From: Clostridium sp. AF15-31
GTDB lineage: Bacteria; Bacillota; Clostridia; Lachnospirales; Lachnospiraceae
Reading direction: 5' to 3'
DNA: 64,000 bases
Assembly (NCBI RefSeq): GCF_003461625.1
Contig: NZ_QTXL01000001.1
Location: 310,001-374,000, forward strand
The notes under the pieces were generated by a model. That model made no database searches, was not told the DNA's origin, and saw nothing but the letters and a program-made list of their open reading frames with translations. The position numbers were made by a program, and so were the translations under genes. Positions within the stretch are counted from its first letter, which is position 1; each line of letters opens with the position of its first letter. Shown one piece after another: positions 34,099-43,879 of the stretch.

Positions 34099-34968
34099 TT
34101 AGTCGTTAGCTTTGCCAACTGATCCGAAAAGTTCCATCTTTTCTTTAACAGTAGCCTTGATAGCTTCGAAACCAGGAGCAAGAAGCTTTCTAGGATCAAA
34201 TCCCTTACCTTCAAGATCCTTACCAGCCTCGATGTACTTTCTTGTAGCATCTGCGAATGATAACTGGCACTCTGTGTTAACATTGATTTTTGAAACGCCA
34301 AGTGAGATAGCTTTCTTGATCATGTCAGCAGGGATACCTGTACCACCGTGAAGAACTAATGGCATAGTACCTGTCTTCTGCTGGATAGCATCAAGTGTTT
34401 CGAATGAAAGACCCTTCCAGTTTGCTGGGTACTTACCATGGATGTTACCGATACCGGCAGCAAGCATATCTACGCCAAGATCAGCGATGATCTTACACTC
34501 TTCTGGATCTGCGCACTCGCCCATACCAATAACACCGTCTTCTTCACCACCGATTGAACCAACTTCACACTCGATAGAAAGACCAAGCTGATGAGCAACA
34601 TTAACAAGCTCTGTTGACTTAGCAAGGTTCTCTTCGAATGGATAGTGTGAACCATCGAACATGATAGATGTGAATCCGGCCTTAACACACTTGTAGCATC
34701 CTTCATATGTTCCGTGATCAAGATGAAGAGCTACAGGAACTGTAATTCCTAAAGAATCGTGCATAGCCTTAACCATAGCTGCAACTGTTTCAAATCCAGT
34801 CATATACTTTCCAGCGCCTTCTGAAACACCAAGGATTACAGGAGACTGAAGTTCCTGAGCTGTAAGAAGAACAGCCTTTGTCCATTCAAGGTTATTGATG
34901 TTAAACTGACCAACGGCATATTTTCCAGCCTTAGCCTTTTCCAACATTTCTTTTGCTGAAACTAACAT
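34099..34968 (-). CDS. fba: Fructose-1,6-bisphosphate aldolase, class II
   Basis: 289 residues. This zinc-dependent glycolytic enzyme cleaves fructose-1,6-bisphosphate to DHAP and glyceraldehyde-3-phosphate. Metal ligands lie in VALHLDHGTYE and in VLHGGTGIP, and MFDGSHYPFEEN is the phosphate/metal loop. The frame extends to 34983, but GGAGG 8 nt before ATG 34968 and the standard N-terminus (MLVSAKEMLEKAKAGKYAVG) set the start. A TATAAT at 35070-35075 (minus) gives a leader of about 95 nt. Codon use is strongly biased, as expected for a highly expressed gene. Confidence 0.96.
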   Translation of the reverse strand: MLVSAKEMLEKAKAGKYAVGQFNINNLEWTKAVLLTAQELQSPVILGVSEGAGKYMTGFETVAAMVKAMHDSLGITVPVALHLDHGTYEGCYKCVKAGFTSIMFDGSHYPFEENLAKSTELVNVAHQLGLSIECEVGSIGGEEDGVIGMGECADPEECKIIADLGVDMLAAGIGNIHGKYPANWKGLSFETLDAIQQKTGTMPLVLHGGTGIPADMIKKAISLGVSKINVNTECQLSFADATRKYIEAGKDLEGKGFDPRKLLAPGFEAIKATVKEKMELFGSVGKAND

Positions 34969-35128
34969 TATAAATTCCTCCATTATAAAAATTATTTTGG
35001 GCTTTCATCTGCCCGAATTGTCCACATTTATAATGTAAAAATCCGGTTAGATAACCCTACTCTGTCGCCATTATACATTATTTATTTCCAAAATAAAAGC
35101 CATTTACAAAAACTTGATAAAAATAAAA

Positions 35129-35171
35129 AAATACTGCGCCATAATAACCCTGATATCGCGGCGTAGTATTT
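35129..35171 (-). terminator. Terminator-like hairpin in the fba / ABC divergent region
   Basis: AAATACTGCGCC (35129-35140) pairs with GGCGTAGTATTT (35160-35171) with one mismatch. On the minus strand it runs into TTTTTTTATTTTT, a strong U-tract. No gene lies just upstream on that strand, so a short RNA or an attenuator in a longer fba leader is possible. The rest of the 305-bp gap (34969-35273) holds only the fba -10 box at 35070-35075 and a plus-strand TATAAT at 35245-35250. Confidence 0.5.
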
Positions 35172-35273
35172 TATCATTATGTAAAACATTTATAAAAGAA
35201 TCCGCCATTTCCTTGAAATGCTAAAACCGGGATGGTAAAATTTTTATAATATAATTCGTGGAGGAAACAATAT

Positions 35274-37907
35274 ATGCTTCAGTTAAAGAAGATTGTGAAG
35301 GACTATCAGACTGGAGATGAAGTGGTAAAGGCGTTAAAAGGCATTTCCATTAATTTCAGAAAGAATGAATTCGTATCGGTACTTGGTCAGTCCGGCTGTG
35401 GTAAGACAACGCTTCTTAATATTATAGGCGGACTTGATCAGTATACGAGTGGTGATTTGGTTATCAATGGCAGATCAACAAAAGAATTCAAGGCAAGAGA
35501 CTGGGATTCATACCGGAATAATTCGATCGGTTTTGTATTCCAGAGTTACAATCTGATTCCGCATCAGACGGTTCTTGCAAATGTCGAGCTGGCGCTGACC
35601 TTATCCGGTGTATCCAAATCCGAGCGTAGAAAACGTGCAAAAGAGGTGTTGGAAAAGGTTGGTCTGGGCGATCAGATCTATAAGAAGCCGAATCAGATGT
35701 CCGGTGGACAGATGCAGCGGGTAGCGATCGCCAGAGCATTGATCAATGATCCCGATATCCTGCTTGCAGATGAGCCGACCGGAGCCCTGGACTCCGAAAC
35801 CAGTGTCCAGATTATGGAGCTGTTAAAGGAGATCGCAGAAGAAAAGCTGGTCATCATGGTAACACACAATCCGGAGCTTGCAGACAAATATTCTACAAGA
35901 ATCGTGAAGCTGTTAGATGGTAAGATCATAGATGATTCCGCACCATTTTCAGATGAAGACGAAGCGAAAGAATCAGAAGAAGCATATGCACCGAGAAAGA
36001 CATCTATGTCTGTATTTATGGCATTTTCCCTCAGCTTTAATAACCTGCTGACGAAGAAAGGACGAACCCTTTTAACGGCATTTGCCGGAAGTATCGGTAT
36101 CATCGGTATCGCGCTGATCCTGTCATTATCCAGCGGATTCCAGGGCTATATCAATGATGTGCAGGAGGAAACCCTGTCATCCTATCCGATTGAGATCCAG
36201 AAAAAGGCAATGGATTATTCTGACCTGATCTCGGAAATGGCGGGTAATACAAAGGAAGAAGATCTGAGTGATCATGACCCGGATCGTGTATACTCCGGTG
36301 ATGTCATGGGCGATATGATGGTGTCCATGCTCTCAGAGGTAAAGGAAAACGATCTGGAAACATTTAAGAAATATATTGAAGATGATACAAATGGATTCAA
36401 GGATACCGTGAGTGATATCAAGTATACCTATGATACTCCGATGTATGTATTTAACGAAAATGCAGCAGGCGGTACACAGCAGGTAAATCCAAGTATCATG
36501 ATGCGAGAGATGGGATTTGGCGATATGGAAGAATCCCAGAAATCCCTGTCAGGCTTCATGTCGGCGTTCAGTTACGGAAATAATTCCATGGATATGTGGA
36601 AGCAGTTAATGAGTAATCGGGAGCTGTTGGAACAGCAGTACGATGTGCTTGCAGGACACTGGCCTCAGAATAAAAATGAAGTTGTACTGGTCGTTGATAA
36701 GAATAACGAGATCAGTGATTTTACCTTATATACATTAGGGGTCAGAAATGCTTCTGATCTTGGAGAGATGGTTCCGAAGATCATGGCAGGTAAAGATTAC
36801 GATGCACCGGAGGAAATGAGCTTCTCCTATGATGATCTTTTAAATCTCAAATTCAAGCTCATTCTGCCGAGTGACATTTACCAGAAAAATGCAGACGGAA
36901 CATGGGCAGACAAGAGTTCCGATGAAGATTATATGGCAGATGTGATCAGCAAAGGTCTGGATATTCAGGTCTGTGGTATCATCCGTCAGAGCGAATCCTC
37001 TTATGCAGCATCGATCGATGCGGGAATGATCGGTTATACCGCTGAACTTGCAGAGTATGTTGTATCCGAAAATGAAAAATCGGAGATCGTAAAACAGCAG
37101 CTTGACAATCCGGATACCGATGTATTTACAGGACTTCCGTTTTCAAACGGAGAAGATATCGACATGAGTCAGGTGGACATGCAGCAGATCGTTGCATCCA
37201 TGAACCTGTCAGAGGAACAGCAGGCATATATTTCACAGATGTCTGATGAGCAGTTATTTGAAATGTTAAAGGAACAGGGCTATTTTGCACAGTCTACCGC
37301 AACCTATGATGATAATATCGAGAAGCTTGGATTTGCGGATCTGGCAAAGCCGTCCGTTATCAGTCTGTATTGTTCAGAATTTGCGGACAAGGATAAGCTG
37401 ACAGATCTGATCGACAAATATAATGATTCACATTCAGACAGCGAGATCACTTATACCGATTATATCGGGCTGATGCTATCTTCCGTTACGAAGATCATCG
37501 ATGCGATCACTTATGTATTGATCGCATTTGTAGCTATCTCGTTGATCGTATCATCGATCATGATCGGAATCATCACCTATATCTCTGTACTGGAGAGAAC
37601 GAAGGAGATCGGTATTCTTCGAAGTATCGGAGCGTCGAAAAAGGATATTTCCCGTGTGTTTAACGCAGAGACATTTATTATCGGACTGGTATCCGGTGCG
37701 ATCGGTATTCTGGTTACGGTGTTGTTAAATATCCCGATCAGCAAGGTGATAGAGAAATTTGTAAATGTGCCAAATGTATCTTCACTTCCGGTAAAGGGTG
37801 CGGTGATCCTTGTGATCATTAGTGTTGTGCTTACTCTGATCGGCGGCCTTATCCCATCTAAGATGGCAGCGAAGAAAGACCCTGTAATAGCACTTAGAAG
37901 TGAATAA
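35274..37907 (+). CDS. ABC exporter, ATP-binding domain fused to FtsX/MacB-type permease
   Basis: 877 residues. Residues 1-230 form an ABC ATPase: Walker A GQSGCGKTTL, signature [15 protein letters not shown], Walker [13 protein letters not shown]. After a charged linker comes TM1 (about 265-287), then an extracytoplasmic domain of about 460 residues rich in acidic residues. Three C-terminal TMs follow with the FtsX/MacB core (ERTKEIGILRSIGASKKDIS). MacB-type transporters move substrates by mechanotransmission and do not form a central channel. The start is ATG 35274 behind GTGGAGG. It abuts a second, separate ABC pair in the same operon. Likely cargo is peptides, lipids or lipoproteins. Confidence 0.9.
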   Translation: MLQLKKIVKDYQTGDEVVKALKGISINFRKNEFVSVLGQSGCGKTTLLNIIGGLDQYTSGDLVINGRSTKEFKARDWDSYRNNSIGFVFQSYNLIPHQTVLANVELALTLSGVSKSERRKRAKEVLEKVGLGDQIYKKPNQMSGGQMQRVAIARALINDPDILLADEPTGALDSETSVQIMELLKEIAEEKLVIMVTHNPELADKYSTRIVKLLDGKIIDDSAPFSDEDEAKESEEAYAPRKTSMSVFMAFSLSFNNLLTKKGRTLLTAFAGSIGIIGIALILSLSSGFQGYINDVQEETLSSYPIEIQKKAMDYSDLISEMAGNTKEEDLSDHDPDRVYSGDVMGDMMVSMLSEVKENDLETFKKYIEDDTNGFKDTVSDIKYTYDTPMYVFNENAAGGTQQVNPSIMMREMGFGDMEESQKSLSGFMSAFSYGNNSMDMWKQLMSNRELLEQQYDVLAGHWPQNKNEVVLVVDKNNEISDFTLYTLGVRNASDLGEMVPKIMAGKDYDAPEEMSFSYDDLLNLKFKLILPSDIYQKNADGTWADKSSDEDYMADVISKGLDIQVCGIIRQSESSYAASIDAGMIGYTAELAEYVVSENEKSEIVKQQLDNPDTDVFTGLPFSNGEDIDMSQVDMQQIVASMNLSEEQQAYISQMSDEQLFEMLKEQGYFAQSTATYDDNIEKLGFADLAKPSVISLYCSEFADKDKLTDLIDKYNDSHSDSEITYTDYIGLMLSSVTKIIDAITYVLIAFVAISLIVSSIMIGIITYISVLERTKEIGILRSIGASKKDISRVFNAETFIIGLVSGAIGILVTVLLNIPISKVIEKFVNVPNVSSLPVKGAVILVIISVVLTLIGGLIPSKMAAKKDPVIALRSE

Positions 37908-37926
37908 CAGAAAGGAGCGAGGCGGC

Positions 37927-38631
37927 ATGAGTGCATATGTTGAGTTTAAGGATGTTAAGAAAATATATAAGACCGGTGAGGTTGAAATCCATGCTCTGCG
38001 GGATGTGAACTTCGAGATTGAAAAAGGAGAATTCTGTGTCATCGTTGGAGCGTCAGGAGCGGGAAAGACAACGATTCTGAATATCCTGGGCGGAATGGAC
38101 ACGCTGTCCGGCGGCAGCGTATATCTGGACGGAAAAGAAATCTCCGGGCTGAACAAGCGGCAGCTTACGGCATACAGGAGATATGATGTAGGATTTGTAT
38201 TTCAGTTCTATAATCTGGTGCAGAATCTGACGGCACTGGAAAATGTAGAGCTTGCGGCACAGATCTGTAAGGACCCGTTAGATGCGGCAACGGTATTAAA
38301 GCAGGTAGGGCTTGAGGATCGTATGGCAAATTTCCCTGCACAGTTATCCGGTGGAGAGCAGCAGCGGGTAGCGATCGCCAGAGCACTTGCAAAGAATCCG
38401 AAGCTGCTTTTATGTGATGAACCGACCGGTGCGCTGGACTATAATACAGGAAAATCCGTACTCAAATTGCTTCAGGATACCTGTAGGAACACCGGAACTA
38501 CGGTTATCGTTATCACACATAATCAGGCACTTACAGCAATGGCAGATCGTGTGATCACAGTTAAGAGCGGAACAGTAGAGAAGGTTGTTCTGAATGATAA
38601 CATTAAAAATGTAGAAGATTTGGAATGGTAG
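37927..38631 (+). CDS. ABC transporter ATP-binding protein (LolD/MacB type)
   Basis: A 234-residue ATPase: Walker [14 protein letters not shown]-loop FQFYNL, signature [15 protein letters not shown], Walker [14 protein letters not shown]-loop VITHNQ. ATG 37927 is preceded by AAAGGAGCGAGG; the GTG at 37900 overlaps the upstream stop and is less likely. The partner permease starts 10 bp downstream. It is in the same operon as the fused exporter gene. Confidence 0.95.
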   Translation: MSAYVEFKDVKKIYKTGEVEIHALRDVNFEIEKGEFCVIVGASGAGKTTILNILGGMDTLSGGSVYLDGKEISGLNKRQLTAYRRYDVGFVFQFYNLVQNLTALENVELAAQICKDPLDAATVLKQVGLEDRMANFPAQLSGGEQQRVAIARALAKNPKLLLCDEPTGALDYNTGKSVLKLLQDTCRNTGTTVIVITHNQALTAMADRVITVKSGTVEKVVLNDNIKNVEDLEW

Positions 38632-38640
38632 GTATGTCTT

Positions 38641-41196
38641 ATGAAATCAATGATGCGTCGTACGACATTTCGAGAAATTAAAAACAGTTTTGGACGGTTT
38701 GCAGCGATTCTCGCGATCATAGCGTTAGGTGTTGGTTTCTTTTCAGGCCTGAAGATGACCAAGCCGGCTATGGTGAAGACGATTACGGATTTCCTCAGTG
38801 ATTCGGAATTCTATGATCTGCATCTGGTGTCTACGCTTGGCTATACAGATGAGGATGTGGAAGCATTTGCGGGTGAGGATGATGTCCGGTATGCAGAGGG
38901 CAGCTATTCATTTGATGTGCTTTATGATGGTATGGGTGATAATGAACGTGCACTCAAAACCTTGTCATTGCCGGAGCATGTGAATGACATCCGTCTGGTG
39001 GATGGCAGACTGCCGGAAGCGGATGATGAATGCGTAGTGGATGACAAGCTGACAGATGTGAGAATCGGTGATGTCATTACCGTGGCAGATACGAATGGTG
39101 ATGCCACTGAGACAAAGCTCCGCTATAGGGAATTTACGGTTACCGGAACCGTACAGTCCTCCCTTTATATTAATTTTGAACGTGGAACGACTACTCTCGG
39201 GACCGGTAAATTAAGTGGATTTGTATATATGAAGCCGGAAGCATTTGACTGTGAATGCTACACTGACGTCTATGTCAGGTTTGATCAGGACTATGCGTTA
39301 TACGATGATGCGTACGATACCTATATGGACGAGAAAAAGGATGACTGGGATGCTATCTGTCATGACCGTGTTACGAAACGATATCAGGCGCTTCTGATGC
39401 AGACCGGGCTTACCGAAGATATGGTTGCCGGCGTAACCATAGATGATGCACCGGATGTCAGTTATTATATTCTTGGCAGGGAGACGAATGTCGGTTATGT
39501 CTGTTTTGAGAGTGATTCCGATATCGTAGATGGTGTAGCAAAGGTATTTCCGGTGTTTTTCGTATTGGTTGCTGTGCTTGTCTGTATGACGACGATGAAT
39601 CGTATGGTCGAGGAACAGCGAACAATGATCGGAATGCTAAAGGCACTTGGATACAGTGAGCATACGATCATGAGCAAATATATGATCTATTCAGGGCTGG
39701 CAGCAGTTATCGGATGTATAGGAGGCTTTTTTGCTGGAACGTATGCATTCCCACGGGTAATCTGGAAAGCATATCATATGATGTATCTGAATATTAGCTT
39801 AAAATATATTGTAGACTGGAAGCTGGCAGGAATTGCTATGCTGGTATCTCTGGCATGTTCGGTAGGAACGACATGGTTTACCTGCCGGTATGAGCTGTCG
39901 GAGACTGCGGCAGGTCTGATGCGGCCGAAGGCACCGAAGGCGGGCAAACGTGTATTTCTTGAGAAAATATCATTTGTATGGAAACGGTTAAAATTCCTGC
40001 ATAAGGTATCGGTTCGAAATATCTTCCGTTATAAGAAGCGTTTCTTTATGATGGTAATAGGAATCAGTGGATGCACAGCCCTGCTTCTGACCGGATTTGG
40101 TATCAATGATTCGATCGCCGGCTTTGCAGATCGTCAGTATGATGAGATCCAGATCTTAGACGGAACGATGACCCTTGCAGAGAGTGTTGATGATGTAAAG
40201 AAAATGAATGCAGCTTCTGAGGAAAATCAGAAGGATCAGCAGGAAGCAACGCAGACGGGTTCGGAATCAGCGGCAGCCGGTGATCTGTATGATAAATTAG
40301 ACAAATATATGCAGGACTATGATTTTGTTGGTGAGACAAGCTGGGATCTGATAGAGTCCGATGGCATTAAGAGCATTAATCTGGTTATTATGAAGGAACC
40401 GGAGCATTCGGACAAATATATGGATTTTCACAACAGTAAGAATAAGAAGGTCGCTTATCCGGGCAAGGATGAGGCGATTATCAACAGTGCTCTGGCAACC
40501 CGGTATGATCTGTCCGTTGGAGATACCATTACGATCCGGAACAGTGATATGAAAGAGATCAAGGCAAAGATTTCCGGCATCTTTGAAAATTATGTATATA
40601 ATTATGTATATCTGTCGCCGGAAACATACATGGATCAGATGGGAGAAGCTCCGGTATATCATTCCGTCTATTTCAATCTGAAGCCTGATATGGATGCACA
40701 TGAAGTGGCTGCCGATCTTATGAAAGAAAATGTAGTTTCTGCAGTAGTCGTGAATGGAGATATGCGCGAACGTATCAGCAATATGATGAAGAGTCTGGAC
40801 TATATCGTTCTGGTCGTTATCCTGTCGGCGGCAGCACTGGCATTTATCGTGCTGTATAACCTGACAAATATCAATATTACAGAACGAATCCGGGAGATTG
40901 CAACCGTAAAGGTGCTTGGATTTTTCAGAAATGAAACCTCATCTTATGTGTTCCGTGAAAACTGGGTGCTGACGGCAATCGGAATAGCGGTCGGTCTGGT
41001 GCTCGGAGTATTTCTGCATAGCTTTGTTATGGATCAGATTCGTGTGGATATGGTTTCATTTGACACTTACATTTCACCGCTTAGTTATGTGTACAGCATT
41101 ATCCTGACGTTTGCTTTTAATGGCTGTGTCAACCTGTTTATGTCGGTGAGACTGGAGCGGATCAATATGGCGGAGTCCTTGAAGTCTGTGGATTAA
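38641..41196 (+). CDS. FtsX-like ABC permease, two-module
   Basis: An 851-residue permease partner of the preceding ATPase. TM1 is near residues 20-40, then an extracytoplasmic domain of about 250 residues, three TMs (about 300-420, with EEQRTMIGMLKALGYSEHTI), a second TM1 (about 460), a second extracytoplasmic domain, and three C-terminal TMs (ERIREIATVKVLGFFRNETS). This 4+4 layout is typical of large Firmicute FtsX-domain exporters, some of which act on antimicrobial peptides. No BceRS-like two-component pair is adjacent. The start is ATG 38641 with GGTAGG upstream. Confidence 0.9.
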   Translation: MKSMMRRTTFREIKNSFGRFAAILAIIALGVGFFSGLKMTKPAMVKTITDFLSDSEFYDLHLVSTLGYTDEDVEAFAGEDDVRYAEGSYSFDVLYDGMGDNERALKTLSLPEHVNDIRLVDGRLPEADDECVVDDKLTDVRIGDVITVADTNGDATETKLRYREFTVTGTVQSSLYINFERGTTTLGTGKLSGFVYMKPEAFDCECYTDVYVRFDQDYALYDDAYDTYMDEKKDDWDAICHDRVTKRYQALLMQTGLTEDMVAGVTIDDAPDVSYYILGRETNVGYVCFESDSDIVDGVAKVFPVFFVLVAVLVCMTTMNRMVEEQRTMIGMLKALGYSEHTIMSKYMIYSGLAAVIGCIGGFFAGTYAFPRVIWKAYHMMYLNISLKYIVDWKLAGIAMLVSLACSVGTTWFTCRYELSETAAGLMRPKAPKAGKRVFLEKISFVWKRLKFLHKVSVRNIFRYKKRFFMMVIGISGCTALLLTGFGINDSIAGFADRQYDEIQILDGTMTLAESVDDVKKMNAASEENQKDQQEATQTGSESAAAGDLYDKLDKYMQDYDFVGETSWDLIESDGIKSINLVIMKEPEHSDKYMDFHNSKNKKVAYPGKDEAIINSALATRYDLSVGDTITIRNSDMKEIKAKISGIFENYVYNYVYLSPETYMDQMGEAPVYHSVYFNLKPDMDAHEVAADLMKENVVSAVVVNGDMRERISNMMKSLDYIVLVVILSAAALAFIVLYNLTNINITERIREIATVKVLGFFRNETSSYVFRENWVLTAIGIAVGLVLGVFLHSFVMDQIRVDMVSFDTYISPLSYVYSIILTFAFNGCVNLFMSVRLERINMAESLKSVD

Positions 41197-41332
41197 AGCG
41201 GATAAGATAAAAATGCAAAGAACATATTGTATCGGGTTCTGTGTTGATACCATATGTTATAAGAAAATTGCAGGTGTATAGAGTGATTGCAGGCAGAAAA
41301 TATATAAATGAAATGACAGGAGGAAGAAAAGA

Positions 41333-42487
41333 ATGACAGTTACAAATGATATTAAGTACATCGGTGTGAATGACCATGAGATTGATCTGTTTGAGGGACA
41401 GTATATTGTGCCAAATGGCATGGCATATAATTCTTATGTGATCATGGATGAGAAGATTGCCGTTATGGATACGGTGGATCAAAATTTTACAGACGAATGG
41501 TTTGCAAAGCTGGAAACGGAGCTTGCAGGCCGGACACCGGATTACATCGTAGTTCAGCATATGGAGCCGGATCATTCGGCGAATCTTGCAAATTTCATGG
41601 AGAAGTATCCGACAGCAACAGTTGTTGCAACGGCGGCAGCATTTAACATGATGAAGAACTTCTTTGGAAAAGATTATGCTGATAGAAGAATGATGGTGAA
41701 AGAGGGAGATACCTTATCACTTGGAAAGCATGAGCTGACATTTGTCATGGCTCCGATGGTACACTGGCCGGAGGTTATGGTGACCTATGACAGCACAGAT
41801 AAGGTATTATTCTCCGCGGACGGCTTCGGCAAATTCGGAGCCTTGGATGTAGAGGAGGACTGGGCATGTGAGGCTCGCCGTTACTACATCGGAATCGTAG
41901 GAAAGTTCGGTGCACAGGTTCAGGCATTGTTGAAGAAGGCAGCAGGACTGGATATCCAGATCATCTGTCCGCTTCATGGACCGGTTCTGACAGAGAATCT
42001 CGGATACTACATCGGTTTATATGATACATGGTCATCTTATGGAGTAGAAACGGATGGTGTAGTGATCGCTTACACATCTGTCTATGGACATACAAAAGAA
42101 GCAGCAGAGCTTCTTGCAAAGAAGCTGACTGAAAAGGGATGTCCAAAGGTAGCAGTCAATGACCTTGCCCGCTGTGATATGGCAGAAGCAGTAGAGGATG
42201 CGTTCCGTTATGGCAAACTGGTACTTGCAACAACGACCTATAATGGTGACATTTTCCCATTTATGAGAGAGTTCATTAATCACCTGACAGAGCGTAATTT
42301 CCAGAACCGCACGATCGGTCTGATTGAGAATGGTGCATGGGCTCCGATGGCTGCAAAGGTTATGAAGGGTATGTTTGAAAACAGCAAGAATCTGACATTT
42401 ACTGATACAACAGTTCAGATCAAGGCGGCATTAAATGACGCAAGCCTTGCACAGATCGATGCACTGGCAGATGAACTGTGTAAATAA
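41333..42487 (+). CDS. FprA-family A-type flavodiiron protein
   Basis: 384 residues. An N-terminal metallo-beta-lactamase-like diiron domain has HMEPDH (HxExDH), VHWPEVM and CPLHGPVL. A C-terminal flavodoxin domain begins at about residue 245 (AYTSVYGHTKEAAELLAKKL). These cytosolic enzymes reduce O2 to water (or NO to N2O) using reduced FMN, protecting strict anaerobes. The start is ATG 41333 behind AGGAGGAAG. It is monocistronic or co-transcribed with trpF 76 bp downstream. No rubredoxin or flavin-reductase partner is adjacent. Confidence 0.95.
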   Translation: MTVTNDIKYIGVNDHEIDLFEGQYIVPNGMAYNSYVIMDEKIAVMDTVDQNFTDEWFAKLETELAGRTPDYIVVQHMEPDHSANLANFMEKYPTATVVATAAAFNMMKNFFGKDYADRRMMVKEGDTLSLGKHELTFVMAPMVHWPEVMVTYDSTDKVLFSADGFGKFGALDVEEDWACEARRYYIGIVGKFGAQVQALLKKAAGLDIQIICPLHGPVLTENLGYYIGLYDTWSSYGVETDGVVIAYTSVYGHTKEAAELLAKKLTEKGCPKVAVNDLARCDMAEAVEDAFRYGKLVLATTTYNGDIFPFMREFINHLTERNFQNRTIGLIENGAWAPMAAKVMKGMFENSKNLTFTDTTVQIKAALNDASLAQIDALADELCK

Positions 42488-42563
42488 TCGATTCTTATAT
42501 AGAAGTATTGTTCTACCACTATGATAAAGAGGTCGTACATATAAATGATAGAATGGAGAAGCT

Positions 42564-43172
42564 ATGAGTCTGGTAAAAATCTGTGGAATCACAGAAGAAC
42601 AGGAAGTTGAATATGTAAATGAAGCCGGTGCGGACTTTATGGGAATGGTGATGTTCTTTCCGAAAAGCAAGCGGAATATCACAGTAGAAAAAGCATCTTC
42701 CCTTATAAAGATACTGAATCCTGAGATTACATCCGTAGCGGTAACGGTAGAACCGACGCTCGATCAGATACGGGAGATCGAAGCGGCCGGAATCCAGATG
42801 ATCCAGATTCATGGGGATGTCAGCGAAGAACTGCTGCAGGAGATCCGTATTCCTGTTATCAAAGCATTTAATGTACATGATCTGTCTTCTTATGAGAGAT
42901 ATCATCAGGCGGACATAGTAAAAGGATATATCTTTGATGCACAGACACCGGGCAGCGGGAAGACCTTTAATTGGTCTGTGCTCTCCGATATTCCGCACGA
43001 TGAGAAGTTTGCCCTTCTTGCCGGAGGTTTAAATCCTGACAATGTGGCAGAGGCATTTGCCGCAACTCATGTGGATGGTGCAGACACCAGCTCCGGTGTG
43101 GAGAACGACACCGGAATCGGCAAAGACCGGGAGAAGATCCTGAGATTTGTGGCGAATGTGAAGAAGCAGTAG
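42564..43172 (+). CDS. trpF: Phosphoribosylanthranilate isomerase
   Basis: A 202-residue TIM barrel of tryptophan synthesis: N-(5-phosphoribosyl)anthranilate to the carboxyphenylamino-deoxyribulose phosphate. The catalytic Cys7 lies in VKICGIT, the general acid Asp in FDAQTPGSGKTF, and the phosphate loop in LLAGGLNPDNV and GADTSSGVE. The start is ATG 42564 with ATGGAGAAG upstream. No other trp gene is in the window, so this copy is an orphan here. It may serve a dispersed pathway or a related isomerisation. Confidence 0.92.
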   Translation: MSLVKICGITEEQEVEYVNEAGADFMGMVMFFPKSKRNITVEKASSLIKILNPEITSVAVTVEPTLDQIREIEAAGIQMIQIHGDVSEELLQEIRIPVIKAFNVHDLSSYERYHQADIVKGYIFDAQTPGSGKTFNWSVLSDIPHDEKFALLAGGLNPDNVAEAFAATHVDGADTSSGVENDTGIGKDREKILRFVANVKKQ

Positions 43173-43277
43173 AAGATGTATTATTTCAGGCACTTTGTGG
43201 GCAGTGATACGTTTTTGAGCAGACATTGGTTATTTTCATTGACTGCTTGAAAGGTATCATGCTTATAGGGTGCTGTT

Positions 43278-43466
43278 TTATTGTGCGATTCGCAGCAAAG
43301 CTTTTCGTACATCATCCAGATAATTTCTTCCGACCGTCTGGGTTTGTTTATTTGCAAGATAGATCGTGGAGCCGGATAAGGAGGGATAATACTGGGTGAA
43401 AAGATCGGATTTAATTAGACAACTTGAGGCAGGAGGGTTTGTATTTGAGCGCATGGGGGAAGTCAT
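43278..43466 (-). pseudogene. Possible remnant of a LytTR-type DNA-binding domain
   Basis: A 62-codon minus-strand frame whose last 34 residues (STIYLANKQTQTVGRNYLDD, then VRKALLRIAQ) look like the end of a LytTR domain, where a final beta strand is followed by a [SG]R-x-Y-x-x-x-[VI]-K helix. The first 28 residues do not continue the domain, and there is no ribosome binding site. It is probably a truncated relic. The gap 43173-43277 before it shows nothing else. Confidence 0.33.
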
Positions 43467-43484
43467 GATATTTATGTTAAAGGG

Positions 43485-43605
43485 AGTAAGAAAGAAACAA
43501 TCCCCATTCTAACGCCGGTTCTTAGTGAGCCGCCAAAGGCGGGGAACTTAGCACCGTTGCGTTAGAATAGAGTGCAAACGTCTTGCGTAATAATGGGTAA
43601 TGTGT
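43485..43605. mobile_element. Palindromic intergenic element (copy B)
   Basis: The core hairpin ATTCTAACGC/GCGTTAGAAT (43506-43515 with 43559-43568) encloses CCGCC/GGCGG with an AAA loop. The flanks are also inverted copies: the left flank (AAGAAACAATCCCCATT, about 43492-43508) resembles the complement of the right flank (AATGGGTAATGTGTTCTT, about 43582-43599). The right half aligns with copy A at about 27878-27914. No ORF is present. It is probably a non-autonomous, MITE/REP-like repeat. Confidence 0.6.
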
Positions 43606-43673
43606 TCTTCCATTTTTAAGATTCGGAAAAACGGATTGTTTTATAACTGTGCGTAAAAAAGAGCACAAAAAAA

Positions 43674-43747
<74 letters not shown>

Positions 43748-43791
43748 AAAGAAAATCCATACTCAAATGTATGGTTCCCAACACCTGTATT

Positions 43792-43820
43792 AGTATAAAT
43801 ATTTCTCCTGAAAAAAGCAA
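43792..43820 (-). promoter_or_regulatory. Promoter of tRNA-Pro
   Basis: On the minus strand TTGCTT (43820-43815), a 17-bp spacer and TATACT (43797-43792), 45 bp upstream of the tRNA. Confidence 0.65.
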
Positions 43821-43879
43821 GTGTTTTGTTAGAAAGAATTAAAAATTATAAAAAAGCGTGCAACACTAGCCGTTTGTCC

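Noticed and set aside
36000-41200. Bce-type antimicrobial-peptide resistance module
   Set aside because: No BceS/BceR-type two-component pair is adjacent, and the permease layout (4+4 TM with two large external domains) is not specific to BceB.
43173-43250. 24-codon plus-strand ORF after trpF
   Set aside because: No ribosome binding site and no distinctive composition; likely chance.
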